Origin: Clostridium carboxidivorans P7
GTDB taxonomy: Bacteria; Bacillota; Clostridia; Clostridiales; Clostridiaceae
Direction of reading: 5' to 3'
DNA length: 64,000 nucleotides
NCBI RefSeq assembly: GCF_001038625.1
Contig: NZ_CP011803.1
Span: forward strand, 4,402,001-4,466,000
The notes below the pieces were generated by a model, which did no database searches, had not been told where the DNA came from, and worked only from the letters and a program-made list of their open reading frames with translations. Positions 28,175 through 39,058 of this stretch are shown piece by piece (the first letter of the stretch is position 1; every line of letters begins with the position of its first letter). A program made the translations under genes and the position numbers.

Positions 28175-28615
28175 CTATATCACCTCAACTTTTCCTCCAA
28201 GTGCCTCTATTTTTTCTATAGCTACTTGTGAGAATTTCGCAGCTTTTACAGTTAACTTTTTCTGTAAATCGCCGTTTCCAAGTATCTTAACACCATTTTT
28301 TGCTTTTCTTACCATTCCTTTTGATAATAGTAATTCTGGTGTAACTTCAGTGCCATCTTCAAATATGTTTAATCTATCAACATTTATAGTTGAAAATTCT
28401 TTTGCAAATATATTTGTAAATCCTCTTTTTGGGAGTCTTCTGAATAAAGGCATTTGTCCGCCTTCAAAACCTAATCTAACTCCGCCGCCGGATCTAGCTT
28501 TTTGTCCTTTTTCACCTTTACCAGCATTTCTTCCTAAACCTGAACCAGTACCTCTTCCTACTCTTTTAGGAGCTTTTCTTGATCCTGCTGCTGGTTTTAA
28601 TTCATGAAGTTTCAT
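28175..28615 (-). CDS. rplO: 50S ribosomal protein L15
   Basis: L15 is a large-subunit protein of 146 residues with a long basic N-terminal extension: [34 protein letters not shown] and [18 protein letters not shown]. It lies between rpmD and secY. Confidence 0.98.
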   Translation of the reverse strand: MKLHELKPAAGSRKAPKRVGRGTGSGLGRNAGKGEKGQKARSGGGVRLGFEGGQMPLFRRLPKRGFTNIFAKEFSTINVDRLNIFEDGTEVTPELLLSKGMVRKAKNGVKILGNGDLQKKLTVKAAKFSQVAIEKIEALGGKVEVI

Positions 28616-28637
28616 TTCAACTTACACCTCCTCTGTT

Positions 28638-28817
28638 TTATGCCTCTTCTACATTTAGAAGATAGCTAACTTTATTTATCATGCCTTTAATTTGAGGAGT
28701 ATCCTCATGTTCTACAATTTTTCCTATTTTCTTTAATCCAAGAGCATTAACAGTAGCTATATGATCTTTTTTTCTTCCTATTAAGCTCTTAGTTAAAGTT
28801 ATTTTAAGTTTAGCCAA
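28638..28817 (-). CDS. rpmD: 50S ribosomal protein L30 (TTG start)
   Basis: This 59-residue protein reads [18 protein letters not shown] at the start and [12 protein letters not shown] at the end, typical short bacterial L30. The start codon is TTG at 28815-28817 following a GGGGGG run, so a search for ATG starts would miss it. It fills the rpsE-rplO gap exactly as in other Firmicutes. Confidence 0.96.
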   Translation of the reverse strand: MAKLKITLTKSLIGRKKDHIATVNALGLKKIGKIVEHEDTPQIKGMINKVSYLLNVEEA

Positions 28818-28830
28818 GGTTCGTTCCCCC

Positions 28831-29328
28831 CTAACCTAAAATTTCTTCAACGGATTTACCTCTAAGATTAGCAACATGTTCTACTGTTCTTAATCTTGAT
28901 AAACCGTTTATAGTAGCATTAACCATATTTCTTGGATTGTTAGATCCTAAAGATTTTGCTCTAACATCCTTTAATCCAGCAAGTTCAAGTACTGCTCTAG
29001 CAGGACCTCCTGCTATAACTCCTGTACCTTCTGATGCTGTCATTATAAGTACTCTTCCAGTACCAAATTCACCTTGTATATCATGTGGTACTGTTGTACC
29101 AACCATTGCAACTTCTACTAGATTCTTTTTAGCATCTTCGATGCCTTTTCTGATTGCTTCAGGTATTTCTATAGATTTACCAGTTCCCACACCTACGTGT
29201 CCGTTCTCGTCACCAACAACTACAAGGGCACTAAATCTAAAGTTTCTACCACCTTTAACAACCTTAGCAACTCTGTTTATAAATACAACTTTTTCTTTAA
29301 GATTTAAAGTGCTAGGATCGATTCTCAT
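28831..29328 (-). CDS. rpsE: 30S ribosomal protein S5
   Basis: S5 affects decoding accuracy at the small-subunit shoulder. The 165-residue protein has [39 protein letters not shown] and [20 protein letters not shown]. It lies between rplR and rpmD. Confidence 0.98.
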   Translation of the reverse strand: MRIDPSTLNLKEKVVFINRVAKVVKGGRNFRFSALVVVGDENGHVGVGTGKSIEIPEAIRKGIEDAKKNLVEVAMVGTTVPHDIQGEFGTGRVLIMTASEGTGVIAGGPARAVLELAGLKDVRAKSLGSNNPRNMVNATINGLSRLRTVEHVANLRGKSVEEILG

Positions 29329-29343
29329 TTATTTCCCTCCTTC

Positions 29344-29703
29344 TTAGAATTGTAAACCAGCCTCTCTTGCGCCTTCTGCAAGATTCTGTACTCTTCCGTG
29401 ATATACGTATCCGCCTCTATCAAAAACTACTTCTTTTATTCCATGTTCAATAGCTCTCTTAGCTATTATTTCACCAACTTTTTTAGCTGATTCTTTATTA
29501 CTGCCTATGCCTTCGAAATCTTTATCCAAAGTTGAAGCAGAAACTAAAGTTTTTCCATTTATATCATCTATTATTTGAGCATATATATTTTTTTCACTTC
29601 TATATACTGCAAATCTAGGTCTTTCAGTTGTTCCAAAAATTTTCTTACGAACTCTAAGATGACGTCTTACTCTAGCTTTTTTTCTGTCGTCTTTATTGAA
29701 CAT
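29344..29703 (-). CDS. rplR: 50S ribosomal protein L18
   Basis: L18 binds 5S rRNA with L5. The 119-residue form starts [22 protein letters not shown] at 29703 has AAAGGAGTG upstream, so the GTG three codons earlier is not used. Later motifs are [19 protein letters not shown] and the end [17 protein letters not shown]. Confidence 0.97.
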   Translation of the reverse strand: MFNKDDRKKARVRRHLRVRKKIFGTTERPRFAVYRSEKNIYAQIIDDINGKTLVSASTLDKDFEGIGSNKESAKKVGEIIAKRAIEHGIKEVVFDRGGYVYHGRVQNLAEGAREAGLQF

Positions 29704-29721
29704 AAAAGTCACTCCTTTCTA

Positions 29722-30264
29722 TTATTTCTTACCAGTCTTACCTTCTTTACGTCTTATAACTTCATTTTCGTATTTGATACCTTTTCCCTTATAAGGTTCA
29801 GGCTTTCTCCAAGTTCTTATATCTGCTGCAACGGCACCAACTAATTCTTTATCAATACCTCTAACAATAACTTTAGTAGCAGCAGGTGTTTCAAATACTA
29901 CGCCTTCAGCTGGTTCTATTTCAACTGGATGTGAATATCCAAGATTCATAACTAATTTTTTACCTTGTAACTGAGCTCTGTAACCAACACCTACTAATTC
30001 TAGTGTTTTTGCATATCCTTCAGTTACTCCGATAACCATGTTATTTATTAGTGCTCTTGTTAATCCGTGAAGAGCTCTTACATTTTTTACATCACTGTCT
30101 CTTGTAACAACTACATGGTTGTCTTCAAGAGCTATATTTACATCTTTGCTCATAGCTCTAACAAGTTGGCCTTTTGGTCCTTTTACAGTAACAACGTTGT
30201 CTGGTGTTACTGTAACAGTTGCGCCGTTTGGTATAGCTACTGGGAGCTTTCCTATTCTTGACAT
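29722..30264 (-). CDS. rplF: 50S ribosomal protein L6
   Basis: L6 lies near the factor-binding stalk base. The 180-residue protein begins [17 protein letters not shown] and has the signature [22 protein letters not shown] at the end (written in part). The ATG at 30262-30264 follows AGGAGGTGTAATC; a longer frame to 30300 is rejected. Confidence 0.98.
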   Translation of the reverse strand: MSRIGKLPVAIPNGATVTVTPDNVVTVKGPKGQLVRAMSKDVNIALEDNHVVVTRDSDVKNVRALHGLTRALINNMVIGVTEGYAKTLELVGVGYRAQLQGKKLVMNLGYSHPVEIEPAEGVVFETPAATKVIVRGIDKELVGAVAADIRTWRKPEPYKGKGIKYENEVIRRKEGKTGKK

Positions 30265-30372
30265 GATTACACCTCCTGTATTCCTATAGGCACATAACAA
30301 GCTTAGTTTGCTATATATCCTAATTACTTTGACTTAAGTAATAATACTTTACATTTCTTTTATATCTTCAAA

Positions 30373-30771
30373 TTACCATATGTAGCAAAGAACTTCTCCG
30401 CCTACTCCAAGTTTTGTTGCTTCTCTATCTGTAACAATCCCCTTTGAAGTTGATATTACAGCTATTCCTAAGCCATTTAAAACTTTTGGTATTTCTTCTT
30501 TTCTGCAATAAACTCTTAGTCCTGGTTTAGATATTCTCTTAAGACCAGTTATAACTCTTTCTTTGCTTTGACCATACTTCATTGCAAGTCTTAGCATATT
30601 AACAGAACCATCTGTATATTCCTCTACGTCTTTTATATATCCTTCTTGAAGCATTATATTTAAAATATCCTTCTTTATGTTAGAAGAAGGTACTTCTACT
30701 ATTTCATGTCTAACTATATTTGCGTTTCTTATACGTGTAAGTAAGTCTGCGATAGGATCAGTCATTACCAT
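30373..30771 (-). CDS. rpsH: 30S ribosomal protein S8
   Basis: S8 binds helix 21 of 16S rRNA; in E. coli it represses the spc operon. The 132-residue protein shows [19 protein letters not shown] and the end [30 protein letters not shown] precedes the ATG; an ATG two codons inside is equally possible. A 108-base gap to rplF holds no clear element. Confidence 0.98.
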   Translation of the reverse strand: MVMTDPIADLLTRIRNANIVRHEIVEVPSSNIKKDILNIMLQEGYIKDVEEYTDGSVNMLRLAMKYGQSKERVITGLKRISKPGLRVYCRKEEIPKVLNGLGIAVISTSKGIVTDREATKLGVGGEVLCYIW

Positions 30772-30802
30772 TTATTGTGCCTCCTTTCATTAACAATCAT
30801 CA

Positions 30803-30988
30803 TTACCAACTTGCTTTTCTACATCCTGGTATTTCACCTTTGTAAGCAAGTTCTCTGAAACAAATACGGCATATACCAAACTTTCTTAATACAGAATGAG
30901 GTCTTCCACAAATTCTGCATCTAGTGTAAGCTCTAGTTGAATATTTCGGTTCCTTATTCCATTTTTCTATTAAAGCTTTACGTGCCAC
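30803..30988 (-). CDS. rpsN: 30S ribosomal protein S14, zinc type
   Basis: This is the short 61-residue form of S14. Two CxxC pairs, CRICGRPH and CRICF, make a zinc site. It lies between rplE and rpsH in the spc operon order. Confidence 0.98.
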   Translation of the reverse strand: MARKALIEKWNKEPKYSTRAYTRCRICGRPHSVLRKFGICRICFRELAYKGEIPGCRKASW

Positions 30989-31000
30989 GTTTTTCCCTCC

Positions 31001-31546
31001 TTATTTCTGAGCGAATGGCATTCCAAGGAATCTTAACAATTCTCTTGCTTCTTCGTCAGTGTTTGCAGTTGTAACGAAGATTATATCCATACCTCTTACT
31101 TTGTCTATTTTATCATATTCTATTTCTGGGAACATTAACTGCTCTTTAACTCCTAATGAATAATTTCCTCTTCCATCAAAAGCTTTATCTGAAACTCCTG
31201 AGAAGTCTCTAACTCTTGGTAAAGCAACATTCATTAATTTATCTGCAAATTCATACATTTTATCTTTTCTTAATGTAACTTTGCATCCTATTGCCATGTC
31301 TTCTCTTATTTTAAAGTTAGCAATAGATTTCTTTGCTCTTGTCAAAATTGGTTTTTGACCTGTAATGATTGTTAAATCACTTACTGCTGCTTCTAAAACC
31401 TTTGGATTATCCTTTGCTTCACCAACACCCATATTGATAACTATTTTCTCTAGCTTTGGTATTTCCATTACATTTTTGTATCCGAATTTATCCATTAAAG
31501 CCGAACTTACTTCCTTTTGGTATTTTTCTTGTAATCTTGTGATCAT
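31001..31546 (-). CDS. rplE: 50S ribosomal protein L5
   Basis: L5 binds 5S rRNA and contacts the P-site tRNA. The 181-residue protein shows [40 protein letters not shown] and [18 protein letters not shown]. It follows rplX by 22 bases. Confidence 0.98.
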   Translation of the reverse strand: MITRLQEKYQKEVSSALMDKFGYKNVMEIPKLEKIVINMGVGEAKDNPKVLEAAVSDLTIITGQKPILTRAKKSIANFKIREDMAIGCKVTLRKDKMYEFADKLMNVALPRVRDFSGVSDKAFDGRGNYSLGVKEQLMFPEIEYDKIDKVRGMDIIFVTTANTDEEARELLRFLGMPFAQK

Positions 31547-31568
31547 TATTTCGCCCTCCTTTCAAAGA

Positions 31569-31892
31569 TTAGAATGTTTCTCCGCACTTTTTGCAAACTC
31601 TAACTTTAGTTCCATCTTCTAATAATTTATGGCTTATTCTTGTTACTGATTTACATTTGTCACAGTACAACATTACTTTTGAACTATATATAGGAGCTTC
31701 TTTTTTAATTATTCCGCCCTGCATATTTGCTTTATTTGGTTTCTGATGTTTTGTTACTTCATTAATACCTTTAACAAGTACTTTTCCTGTCTTAGGCATT
31801 ACAGCTAAAACTTCTCCAGTTTTACCCTTATCTTTTCCGGATATAACCATAACCGTGTCTTTTTTTCTAACATGTATTTTATTTAATGCCAT
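31569..31892 (-). CDS. rplX: 50S ribosomal protein L24 with C-terminal zinc ribbon
   Basis: L24 starts large-subunit assembly. The 107-residue protein has the KOW part ([21 protein letters not shown]) and ends in two CxxC pairs, CDKCKS and CKKCGETF, a probable zinc ribbon lacking in the B. subtilis form. The ATG at 31892 follows AAGGAGGTGGC, preferred over an upstream GTG. Confidence 0.97.
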   Translation of the reverse strand: MALNKIHVRKKDTVMVISGKDKGKTGEVLAVMPKTGKVLVKGINEVTKHQKPNKANMQGGIIKKEAPIYSSKVMLYCDKCKSVTRISHKLLEDGTKVRVCKKCGETF

Positions 31893-31910
31893 TATAGCCA
31901 CCTCCTTATC

Positions 31911-32279
31911 TTATAGAACTTCAGGCGCTAATGATAATATTTTTGTAAAATCCTTATCTCTTAGCTCTCTTGCAACTGGTCCGAAGATACGAGTTCCCTT
32001 TGGGTTTTTATCTTCTTTTATTATAACAGCAGCATTTTCATCAAATCTAATATAAGAACCATCAGCTCTTCTTAAACCTTTAACTGATCTTACTACAACT
32101 GCCTTTACAACTTCACCTTTTTTAACAACACCGCCTGGTGTTGCACTTTTAACGCTAGCAACTATTATATCACCAATGTTTCCCCATTTTCTTTTGGAAC
32201 CACCTAATACTCTTATACACATAATTTCCTTAGCACCGGAATTATCTGCAACTTTCAACAATGTTTGTTGCTGAATCAT
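31911..32279 (-). CDS. rplN: 50S ribosomal protein L14
   Basis: L14 lies at the subunit interface. The 122-residue protein starts [19 protein letters not shown] and has [15 protein letters not shown] and the end [16 protein letters not shown]. Standard position between rpsQ and rplX. Confidence 0.98.
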   Translation of the reverse strand: MIQQQTLLKVADNSGAKEIMCIRVLGGSKRKWGNIGDIIVASVKSATPGGVVKKGEVVKAVVVRSVKGLRRADGSYIRFDENAAVIIKEDKNPKGTRIFGPVARELRDKDFTKILSLAPEVL

Positions 32280-32308
32280 TGAAAATACCCTCCTTTCAGC
32301 TTTATCTA

Positions 32309-32563
32309 CTATTTAGCCTTTTCAACTATTTCTACAAGTCTCCATCTCTTATCTCTTGATAATGGTCGTGTTTCCATTATTAAAACTCTGTCATTAATTT
32401 TTGCTTCATTATTTTCATCATGAGCTTTAAATTTAGTTGTTCTATTAACTGTTTTTCCATATAATGGATGACGGACTTTTGTTTCTATTGCAACTACTAT
32501 TGTCTTATCCATTTTATCAGAAACAACTCTACCTATTTTTGTTTTTCTATTTCCTCTTTCCAC
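32309..32563 (-). CDS. rpsQ: 30S ribosomal protein S17
   Basis: S17 is an 84-residue OB-fold protein of the small-subunit body: [39 protein letters not shown] and [19 protein letters not shown]. It lies between rpmC and rplN. Confidence 0.98.
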   Translation of the reverse strand: MERGNRKTKIGRVVSDKMDKTIVVAIETKVRHPLYGKTVNRTTKFKAHDENNEAKINDRVLIMETRPLSRDKRWRLVEIVEKAK

Positions 32564-32583
32564 AGAACAAACCTCCTTTCAGT

Positions 32584-32787
32584 CTATGCCCTTAGCTCTT
32601 CTTCTCTAAGGATGGTCTTAATTTGGGCTATAGATTTCTTTACTTCCTTGATTCTCATTGGGTTCTCCAATTGACCTGTGGCTAACTGAAATCTTAAATT
32701 GAATAATTCGGCTTTAAGATCTCCTAGTTTACCTTGCAAGTCTAGGGGGTTGCTTTGTCTTAATTCTTGCAATTCTTTAGCCTTCAT
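32584..32787 (-). CDS. rpmC: 50S ribosomal protein L29
   Basis: L29 lies at the exit tunnel and docks targeting factors. The 67-residue helical protein starts [14 protein letters not shown]. The ATG at 32785-32787 follows GGGTGGTGAAAATA; it overlaps rplP by 11 bases. The longer frame to 32811 is rejected. Confidence 0.97.
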   Translation of the reverse strand: MKAKELQELRQSNPLDLQGKLGDLKAELFNLRFQLATGQLENPMRIKEVKKSIAQIKTILREEELRA

Positions 32788-33220
32788 TATTTTCACCACC
32801 CACTTCTTCAAAATCTCTCCTAGTCACAAATTTAGTTTTTAAAGGTAACTTATGTGATGCAAGTCTCATAGCTTCTCTTGCAGTAGTTTCGTCAACACCT
32901 GATAACTCGAATAATACTCTACCTGGTTTAACAACGGATACCCAATATTCTGGTGATCCTTTACCAGAACCCATACGAGTTTCAGCAGGTTTTTCTGTAA
33001 CTGGCTTATCTGGGAAAATCTTTATCCAAAGTTTTCCTCCTCTTTTAATGTATCTATTAATAGCTATTCTGGCAGATTCTATTTGATTGCTTGTAATCCA
33101 TCCACACTCAGTAGCCTGTATAGCAAAATCTCCATATGCTATAAAGTTTCCTCTTGTAGCTTTGCCCTTCATTCTACCACGTTGTACTTTACGACGTTTA
33201 ACTCTTTTAGGCATTAACAT
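32777..33220 (-). CDS. rplP: 50S ribosomal protein L16
   Basis: L16 helps form the A site of the large subunit. The 147-residue protein starts [19 protein letters not shown] and has [20 protein letters not shown] and [20 protein letters not shown] precedes the first ATG; the second ATG two codons later is a possible alternative. Confidence 0.98.
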   Translation of the reverse strand: MLMPKRVKRRKVQRGRMKGKATRGNFIAYGDFAIQATECGWITSNQIESARIAINRYIKRGGKLWIKIFPDKPVTEKPAETRMGSGKGSPEYWVSVVKPGRVLFELSGVDETTAREAMRLASHKLPLKTKFVTRRDFEEVGGENNEG

Positions 33221-33236
33221 ATGATATTCCTCCTTC

Positions 33237-33908
33237 CTATGCGTTAACTTCTTCCTGATTTTGAGCTACTTTCTTAACTGGAAGAATTTCTCCTCTATAT
33301 ACCCATACTTTAACTCCGATTTTTCCGTATGTTGTATCTGCTTCTGCAAATCCGTAGTCTATATCAGCTCTCAATGTTTGTAGTGGAATTGTACCTTCAT
33401 GATATTGCTCAGTTCTTGCTATTTCAGCTCCGCCAAGTCTTCCTGAACATGAAGTTTTAACTCCTTTAACGCCTGTTTTCATTGCTCTTTGAATAGTTTG
33501 TTTCATTGCTCTTCTGAAAGAAATTCTCTTTTCAAGTTGTTGAGCTACACTTTCAGCCATAAGCTGTGCATCACCTTCTGCTGATTTAACTTCAACTATA
33601 TTTATTAAAATATTCTTATCAGTAATTATTTTTTGAAGGCTAGCTTTTAAAGCGTTTATTCCTGAACCGCCTTTTCCTATTACCATACCAGGTTTAGCAG
33701 TAAATATGTTTAACTTAACTCTCTTAGCTGCTCTTTCAATCTGAATTTTTGAAACTCCAGCTGCAGCAGTTTTAGCCTTTACAAATTCTCTGATTTTATT
33801 ATCTTCCACTAGGTTATCTGCAAAATTTTTCTTATTGGCATACCATTTAGCATCCCAATCCTTAATTACGCCAACACGTAAACCATGTGGATGTACTTTC
33901 TGTCCCAT
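33237..33908 (-). CDS. rpsC: 30S ribosomal protein S3
   Basis: S3 guards the mRNA entry channel. The 223-residue protein has the KH domain with [18 protein letters not shown], then [20 protein letters not shown] and [13 protein letters not shown]. It lies between rplV and rplP. Confidence 0.98.
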   Translation of the reverse strand: MGQKVHPHGLRVGVIKDWDAKWYANKKNFADNLVEDNKIREFVKAKTAAAGVSKIQIERAAKRVKLNIFTAKPGMVIGKGGSGINALKASLQKIITDKNILINIVEVKSAEGDAQLMAESVAQQLEKRISFRRAMKQTIQRAMKTGVKGVKTSCSGRLGGAEIARTEQYHEGTIPLQTLRADIDYGFAEADTTYGKIGVKVWVYRGEILPVKKVAQNQEEVNA

Positions 33909-33923
33909 CTATTTCCCTCCTTC

Positions 33924-34259
33924 TTAAGCTCTTTCTTTAACAACTAGTGTTACGTGACTAGTTCTTTTCTTTATTCTGAAAGCTCTTCCTTGAGCATGTG
34001 GTCTAAATCTCTTTAATGTTGGTCCTTGGCATGCATATGCCTCTGCAACATATAAATCATTTATATCCAAACTTAAATTATTTTCTGCATTTGCAACAGC
34101 TGATTTTAAAACTTTATTAACCACTTCAGCTGCATCCTTTGGAGTATATTTTAATATAGCAAAAGCTTCATTTACATTCTTTCCTCTTATTAAGTCAAGA
34201 ACAACTCCTATTTTCATTGATGACATTCTTACATACTTAACTATAGCTTTAGCTTCCAT
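33924..34259 (-). CDS. rplV: 50S ribosomal protein L22
   Basis: L22 lines the exit tunnel. The 111-residue protein shows [20 protein letters not shown] in near-standard form (here [10 protein letters not shown]), [18 protein letters not shown] and [19 protein letters not shown]. It lies between rpsS and rpsC. Confidence 0.98.
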   Translation of the reverse strand: MEAKAIVKYVRMSSMKIGVVLDLIRGKNVNEAFAILKYTPKDAAEVVNKVLKSAVANAENNLSLDINDLYVAEAYACQGPTLKRFRPHAQGRAFRIKKRTSHVTLVVKERA

Positions 34260-34280
34260 AGATATTACCTCCTTTCTAGA

Positions 34281-34565
34281 CTATTTTAACTTACTTGATT
34301 TCTCAGTTCTATCTATATGTCCTTTAAATGTTCTAGTTAATGAAAACTCTCCTAATTTATGTCCTACCATATCCTCTGATATGTACACTGGAACATGTTT
34401 TCTTCCATCATGTACTGCAATTGTATGACCTATCATTTGTGGAAATATAGTTGAACTTCTTGACCAAGTTTTTATAACTTTCTTTTCACCTTTTTTATTC
34501 ATTTCATTTATTCTATTTAAAAGCACTTCTTGAACATAAGGTCCTTTTTTAACTGATCTGCTCAC
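34281..34565 (-). CDS. rpsS: 30S ribosomal protein S19
   Basis: S19 lies in the head of the small subunit. The 94-residue protein starts with GTG at 34563-34565 (then [15 protein letters not shown]), following GGGAGG; the longer frame at 34583 runs through that site. Later motifs are [20 protein letters not shown] and the end [17 protein letters not shown]. Confidence 0.97.
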   Translation of the reverse strand: MSRSVKKGPYVQEVLLNRINEMNKKGEKKVIKTWSRSSTIFPQMIGHTIAVHDGRKHVPVYISEDMVGHKLGEFSLTRTFKGHIDRTEKSSKLK

Positions 34566-34628
34566 GATTTGGCCTCCCTTCATACAACAGTTAATAGATA
34601 GTGAAGAGAATTTACTATTCTCTTCCTA

Positions 34629-35456
34629 CTATTTTCTTCTCTTAATAATAAATCTATCTGAATATTTCTTATGCTTTCTAGTTTTGTATCCAAGAGCTGG
34701 TTTGCCCCATGGAGTCATTGGACTTGCGTGTCCGACTGGTGATTTACCTTCACCACCACCGTGTGGATGGTCATTAGGATTCATTACAGAACCTCTAACT
34801 GTAGGTCTAACACCCATATGTCTCTTTCTACCTGCTTTACCAATGTTTGTGATTTCATGAGTTAAGTTTGAAACTGTTCCTATAGTTGCTCTACATTCTA
34901 TTTTTACATATCTCATTTCACCACTTGGAAGTCTTAAAGTAGCATATCCGCCTTCTTTAGCCATAAGTTGAGCTGATGTTCCAGCTGATCTAACAAGCTG
35001 AGCTCCTTTTCCAACAGATAATTCTACATTATGAACAACTGTACCAACAGGTATATTTTGTAGTGGAAGACAGTTACCAGTTTTTATATCAGAATCTGCT
35101 CCTGATACTATAGTATCTCCAACTTTTAATCCAACTGGAGCTATTATGTATCTCTTCTCACCATCAGTATAAACTACAAGAGCTATATATGCAGATCTGT
35201 TTGGATCATATTCTACTGTAGCTACTTTAGCTGGAATTGAATCCTTGTTTCTCTTAAAGTCTATCACTCTGTACTTTTGTTTTGCTCCGCCACCAATATG
35301 ACGAACTGTTATTTTACCGTTTGCATTTCTACCACCACTTTTCTTTAATGCAACAAGAAGTGATTTTTCTGGAACATTTGTAGTTATTTCTTCAAATGTA
35401 CTAACAGTCATGTTTCTTCTTGAAGGCGTGGTAGGGTTAAATCCTTTAACTGCCAT
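34629..35456 (-). CDS. rplB: 50S ribosomal protein L2
   Basis: L2 is essential for peptidyl transfer and subunit joining. The 275-residue protein has [20 protein letters not shown] and the near-universal [20 protein letters not shown], with the conserved histidine in the latter. It lies between rplW and rpsS. Confidence 0.98.
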   Translation of the reverse strand: MAVKGFNPTTPSRRNMTVSTFEEITTNVPEKSLLVALKKSGGRNANGKITVRHIGGGAKQKYRVIDFKRNKDSIPAKVATVEYDPNRSAYIALVVYTDGEKRYIIAPVGLKVGDTIVSGADSDIKTGNCLPLQNIPVGTVVHNVELSVGKGAQLVRSAGTSAQLMAKEGGYATLRLPSGEMRYVKIECRATIGTVSNLTHEITNIGKAGRKRHMGVRPTVRGSVMNPNDHPHGGGEGKSPVGHASPMTPWGKPALGYKTRKHKKYSDRFIIKRRK

Positions 35457-35513
35457 CGGTATTCCCTCCTTTTTAAGCTTATCTGGTTTCTAACCAATAT
35501 CGCTATATTTTAA

Positions 35514-35807
35514 TTACATTCCTTCAAAGAACTCTATTGTCTTACTATCTTCTGTTAGCTTAACAACAGCTTTTTTATAGTCCGCTCTTTTTCCTATGTG
35601 TACGCCAACTCTTTTTGTTTTTCCCATGTATCTTGCTGTTTTAACATCTTCAACTTTAACTCCAAATACATCTTCTACTGCTCTTTTTATCATTGATTTG
35701 TTAGCGTGTATATCAACTACAAAGGTGTATTTTTTATCACTCATTGAAGACATACTCTTTTCTGTTACAATAGGTCTTCTTATGATATCATAATTAGTTA
35801 ATTTCAT
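35514..35807 (-). CDS. rplW: 50S ribosomal protein L23
   Basis: L23 at the tunnel exit docks trigger factor and SRP. The 97-residue protein shows [39 protein letters not shown] and [11 protein letters not shown]. Its start overlaps the rplD stop by one base. Confidence 0.98.
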   Translation of the reverse strand: MKLTNYDIIRRPIVTEKSMSSMSDKKYTFVVDIHANKSMIKRAVEDVFGVKVEDVKTARYMGKTKRVGVHIGKRADYKKAVVKLTEDSKTIEFFEGM

Positions 35808-36427
35808 TATGCATACACCTCCTCAATTTTTGATACAGCATCCTTAGTTATTACAAGTTTTTCATACTTTAACAAGTCATATACATTAAGATTGTTAACT
35901 GGTAGTATTTCTACACCTTGTATGTTTCTTGCTGATTTATATGCATTTTCGTTTGATTCAGATGTAACAATTAATGTTTTCTTTGCATTTAATGCATCTA
36001 ACATTTTTACTACTTCTTTTGTTTTTGGAGCTTCTAATTCTAAGCTTTCCAAAACTACTATCTGTTCATCATTAACTTTACTTGTAAGAGCTGATTTCAT
36101 AGCAACTCTTCTCATTGACTTTGGAACTGAAGTTCTATAATCTCTTGGTTTTACTGCAAAAACCATACCACCATGAATCCATTGTGGTGCTCTTATTGAA
36201 CCCTGTCTTGCTCTACCAGTTCCTTTTTGTCTCCAAGGTTTGATTCCGCCTCCAGAAACTTCAGATCTAGTCTTAGCTGATTGAGTTCCTTGTCTTTTAT
36301 TTGCAAGTAATGCAACGACTACTTGATGTAATGCGTATTGATTTACTTCAACTCCAAATACGTTATCTGAAAGTTGAACATCTCCAACTTTTTTACCTTC
36401 TTTATTAAATAATCCTACTGTAGGCAT
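35807..36427 (-). CDS. rplD: 50S ribosomal protein L4
   Basis: L4 reaches into the exit tunnel; in E. coli it also represses the S10 operon by binding the leader. The 206-residue protein has [40 protein letters not shown] and [21 protein letters not shown] similar regulatory role on the leader at 37509-37677 is possible but unproven. Confidence 0.98.
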   Translation of the reverse strand: MPTVGLFNKEGKKVGDVQLSDNVFGVEVNQYALHQVVVALLANKRQGTQSAKTRSEVSGGGIKPWRQKGTGRARQGSIRAPQWIHGGMVFAVKPRDYRTSVPKSMRRVAMKSALTSKVNDEQIVVLESLELEAPKTKEVVKMLDALNAKKTLIVTSESNENAYKSARNIQGVEILPVNNLNVYDLLKYEKLVITKDAVSKIEEVYA

Positions 36428-36452
36428 TCTGTATCCTCCTTTCTACCAAAAC

Positions 36453-37082
36453 TTAAGCTTTAACTGTATTTCTTATTACTACAAAGCCTTTATTAGGTCC
36501 TGGTACTCCACCTTTTATTAATATAATGTTTTTCTCAGGCATAACTTTTGCAACTTCTAGGTTTAATACTGTTGTATTTACATTTCCCATATGTCCTGGT
36601 AACTTCTTATTTTTAAATGTTCTTGATGGATCTGATGAAGCTCCCATAGAACCTGGTGCTCTATGGAACTTAGAACCGTGGGACATAGGTCCTCTTTGTG
36701 CATTCCATCTCTTAATTGTACCTTGGAATCCCTTACCTTTAGAAACTCCAGATACATCTATTTTTTCTCCTGCTGCAAACACATCTGCTTTTATTTCCTG
36801 TCCTACTTCATATGCACTTATGTCTTCAACTCTTATTTCTTTTACAAACCTCTTTAAAGCAGCACCAGCTTTTGCAAAGTGTCCTTTCATTGGTTTGTTT
36901 ACAAGTTTTTCTCTAATATCATCAAATCCTAATTGTATAGCCTCATAGCCATCTTTTTCTGTAGTTTTCTTCTGAAAAACTACGCATGGACCTGCTTCAA
37001 TTACTGTAACAGGAACTATTTTCCCGTTTTCATCAAATATTTGAGTCATACCAAGTTTTTTACCTAGTATAGCCTTTTTCAT
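36453..37082 (-). CDS. rplC: 50S ribosomal protein L3
   Basis: L3 is an early assembly protein near the peptidyl-transferase centre. The 209-residue protein starts [20 protein letters not shown]; the ATG at 37082 follows GAGGAGGTG. The centre has the W-loop region [20 protein letters not shown] and [18 protein letters not shown]. Confidence 0.98.
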   Translation of the reverse strand: MKKAILGKKLGMTQIFDENGKIVPVTVIEAGPCVVFQKKTTEKDGYEAIQLGFDDIREKLVNKPMKGHFAKAGAALKRFVKEIRVEDISAYEVGQEIKADVFAAGEKIDVSGVSKGKGFQGTIKRWNAQRGPMSHGSKFHRAPGSMGASSDPSRTFKNKKLPGHMGNVNTTVLNLEVAKVMPEKNIILIKGGVPGPNKGFVVIRNTVKA

Positions 37083-37156
37083 ACTCTGCACCTCCTCAAC
37101 GTATTAGCGGATCGTCTTAAACGGTCATAATCGTTAGTAATAGTTATCTATTACAA

Positions 37157-37465
37157 TTATAATTTTATTTCGATATCAACACCTGCTGGTAAGTCTAATC
37201 TCATTAGAGCATCAACAGTCTTTGGTGATGGACTTATTATATCTATAAGTCTTTTGTGTGTTCTTATTTCGAACTGTTCTCTAGAATCCTTATACTTGTG
37301 CACAGCTCTTAATACAGTTACAACATCTTTTTCTGTTGGTAGTGGTACTGGTCCTGCTACCTTTGCACCTGTTGTTTTTGCTGTTTCTACAATTTTTTCA
37401 GCTGATTGATCTAATATGTTGTGATCAAAAGCCTTTAATCTAATTCTTATTTTTTGTTTTGCCAT
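37157..37465 (-). CDS. rpsJ: 30S ribosomal protein S10 (NusE)
   Basis: S10 is a small-subunit head protein that also acts in antitermination with NusB. The 102-residue protein starts [20 protein letters not shown] and contains [20 protein letters not shown] and [13 protein letters not shown]. The ATG at 37465 follows AAGGAGGGAAATAG; the frame to 37510 is rejected. It heads the superoperon. Confidence 0.98.
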   Translation of the reverse strand: MAKQKIRIRLKAFDHNILDQSAEKIVETAKTTGAKVAGPVPLPTEKDVVTVLRAVHKYKDSREQFEIRTHKRLIDIISPSPKTVDALMRLDLPAGVDIEIKL

Positions 37466-37508
37466 TTCTATTTCCCTCCTTTTCATGCACGCTTTACTTC
37501 TTACGTAC

Positions 37509-37677
37509 AACAGCGGATTGGTTATGTAAACTGTTCCGGGTGTTTCTTTATTTTACGCAAAAATATAATTACGCACGGAAAACACCCTCGCAAAACCACC
37601 GTCGCCTGGTTCAAGACCTCGGCATACTCAGTCAAGAATTACCCGGAAGCCCGGCAACCTCTTGCCTCATCGCTGTT
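37509..37677 (-). ncRNA. structured mRNA leader of the S10 superoperon
   Basis: Between promoter and rpsJ lies a stretch much richer in GC than its surroundings. On the minus strand AACAGCG and CGCTGTT close the whole element. Inside are GGGTGTTT/AAACACCC (37538-37545 with 37580-37587), AACCA/TGGTT around GGCGACGG, and CCGG-GCTT-CCGG. It has no reading frame. By position it resembles the L4-controlled S10 leader of E. coli, but I do not recognise the fold. It and the promoter, terminator and AT-rich DNA fill the gap 37466-37825. Confidence 0.65.
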
Positions 37678-37696
37678 ATCACAATACAACTTCTTA

Positions 37697-37725
37697 ATTA
37701 TACAATATATTTTTATATTTGACAA
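37697..37725 (-). promoter_or_regulatory. sigma-A promoter of the S10 superoperon
   Basis: TTGTCA (37720-37725), a 17-base spacer and TATAAT (37697-37702) are seen on the minus strand. The predicted start, near 37690, leaves a leader of about 225 bases before rpsJ, containing the folded element. Confidence 0.85.
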
Positions 37726-37762
37726 GTATTTTTATTTATAAAATAATTTAAATTATTTTATA

Positions 37763-37792
37763 AAAAAGGAAAGAGCGTCCTCTTTCCTTTTT
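37763..37792 (-). terminator. terminator after tuf copy 1
   Basis: A 13-bp perfect stem (AAAAAGGAAAGAG / CTCTTTCCTTTTT) with a 4-base loop and T-rich end separates the tuf-fusA unit from the S10 promoter. Confidence 0.92.
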
Positions 37793-37825
37793 CTACTGAA
37801 TGCATTCAAATTTTAAAATCAAAAA

Positions 37826-39019
37826 TTACTCAACTATTTTAGTAACAACACCTGAACCTACTGTTCTTCCGCCTTCTCTTATTGCAAATCTTAATCCTTC
37901 ATCCATTGCTACTGGTGTTATTAATTCAACATTCATATCTATGTGATCTCCTGGCATAACCATTTCTACTCCTTCTGGTAATGCGATTGATCCTGTAACG
38001 TCTGTTGTTCTGAAATAAAACTGTGGTCTATATCCATTGAAGAATGGTGTATGTCTTCCGCCTTCTTCTTTCTTTAATACGTACACTTGACCTACAAATT
38101 TCTTGTGTGGGTGTACTGAACCTGGTTTTGCTAATACTTGACCTCTTTCGATGTCATCTCTTTGTATTCCTCTTAGTAATGCTCCTATGTTATCTCCTGC
38201 CATTGCTTGATCAAGAAGCTTTCTGAACATTTCTACTCCTGTTACTGTTGTCTTGCCTTTTTCTTCTTTTAATCCTACGATTTCTACTTCGTCTCCAACT
38301 TTTAGTATTCCACTTTCAACTCTTCCTGTTGCAACTGTTCCTCTTCCTGTGATTGTGAATACATCTTCTATTGGCATTAAGAATGCTTTATCTGTTGCTC
38401 TTTCTGGTGTTGGAATATAGCTATCTACTGCATCCATTAATTCATGTATGCATTTTGTTGCTTCTGCATCATCTGGATTTTCTATTACTTTTAATGCACT
38501 TCCTACTATTATTGGAATATCATCTCCTGGGAAGTCATACTCACTTAATAATTCTCTTACTTCCATTTCTACTAATTCTAATAATTCTGGATCGTCTACT
38601 TGGTCTGCTTTATTTAAGAATACTACTATGTAACTTACTCCTACTCTTGATGCTAGTAGTATATGTTCTCTTGTTTGTGGCATTGGACCATCTGCTGCAC
38701 TTACTACTAAGATTGCTCCATCCATTTGTGCTGCTCCTGTTATCATGTTCTTTACATAGTCAGCATGTCCTGGACAGTCTACGTGTGCATAATGTCTGTT
38801 TTCTGTTTCATATTCTACGTGTGCTGTGTTGATTGTGATTCCTCTTTCTTTTTCTTCTGGTGCTTTATCTATTTCGTCATACTTAAATGCTTCTGCTTTT
38901 CCTTCTTTTGCTAACACCATTGTTATTGCTGCTGTTAATGTTGTCTTACCATGATCTACGTGTCCTATTGTTCCTATGTTTACATGTGGTTTTGTTCTTT
39001 CATATTTTGCTTTTGACAT
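37826..39019 (-). CDS. tuf: elongation factor Tu, copy 1
   Basis: EF-Tu carries aminoacyl-tRNA to the ribosome. The 397-residue protein has G1 [11 protein letters not shown]3 [12 protein letters not shown] and G4 NKAD. It lies 39 bases after fusA, the normal str-operon place. The protein is identical to that of the copy at 53746; I see two silent base differences in the genes (37856 and 38954). Confidence 0.98.
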   Translation of the reverse strand: MSKAKYERTKPHVNIGTIGHVDHGKTTLTAAITMVLAKEGKAEAFKYDEIDKAPEEKERGITINTAHVEYETENRHYAHVDCPGHADYVKNMITGAAQMDGAILVVSAADGPMPQTREHILLASRVGVSYIVVFLNKADQVDDPELLELVEMEVRELLSEYDFPGDDIPIIVGSALKVIENPDDAEATKCIHELMDAVDSYIPTPERATDKAFLMPIEDVFTITGRGTVATGRVESGILKVGDEVEIVGLKEEKGKTTVTGVEMFRKLLDQAMAGDNIGALLRGIQRDDIERGQVLAKPGSVHPHKKFVGQVYVLKKEEGGRHTPFFNGYRPQFYFRTTDVTGSIALPEGVEMVMPGDHIDMNVELITPVAMDEGLRFAIREGGRTVGSGVVTKIVE

Positions 39020-39058
39020 TTTTTATTCCTCCCTAAAATCAATCTGCTTTTTATTAAA

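Noticed and set aside
37509..37677. Degenerate tRNA or rRNA fragment in the GC-rich stretch before rpsJ
   Set aside because: No cloverleaf, T-loop or CCA end could be drawn; the closing stem and its place between promoter and rpsJ favour an mRNA leader.
38371..38832. Leucine-rich plus-strand frame, repeated at 54291-54752
   Set aside because: It is the antisense of both tuf genes; duplication follows from tuf, the composition is a reflection of tuf codon use, and no ribosome binding site precedes it.
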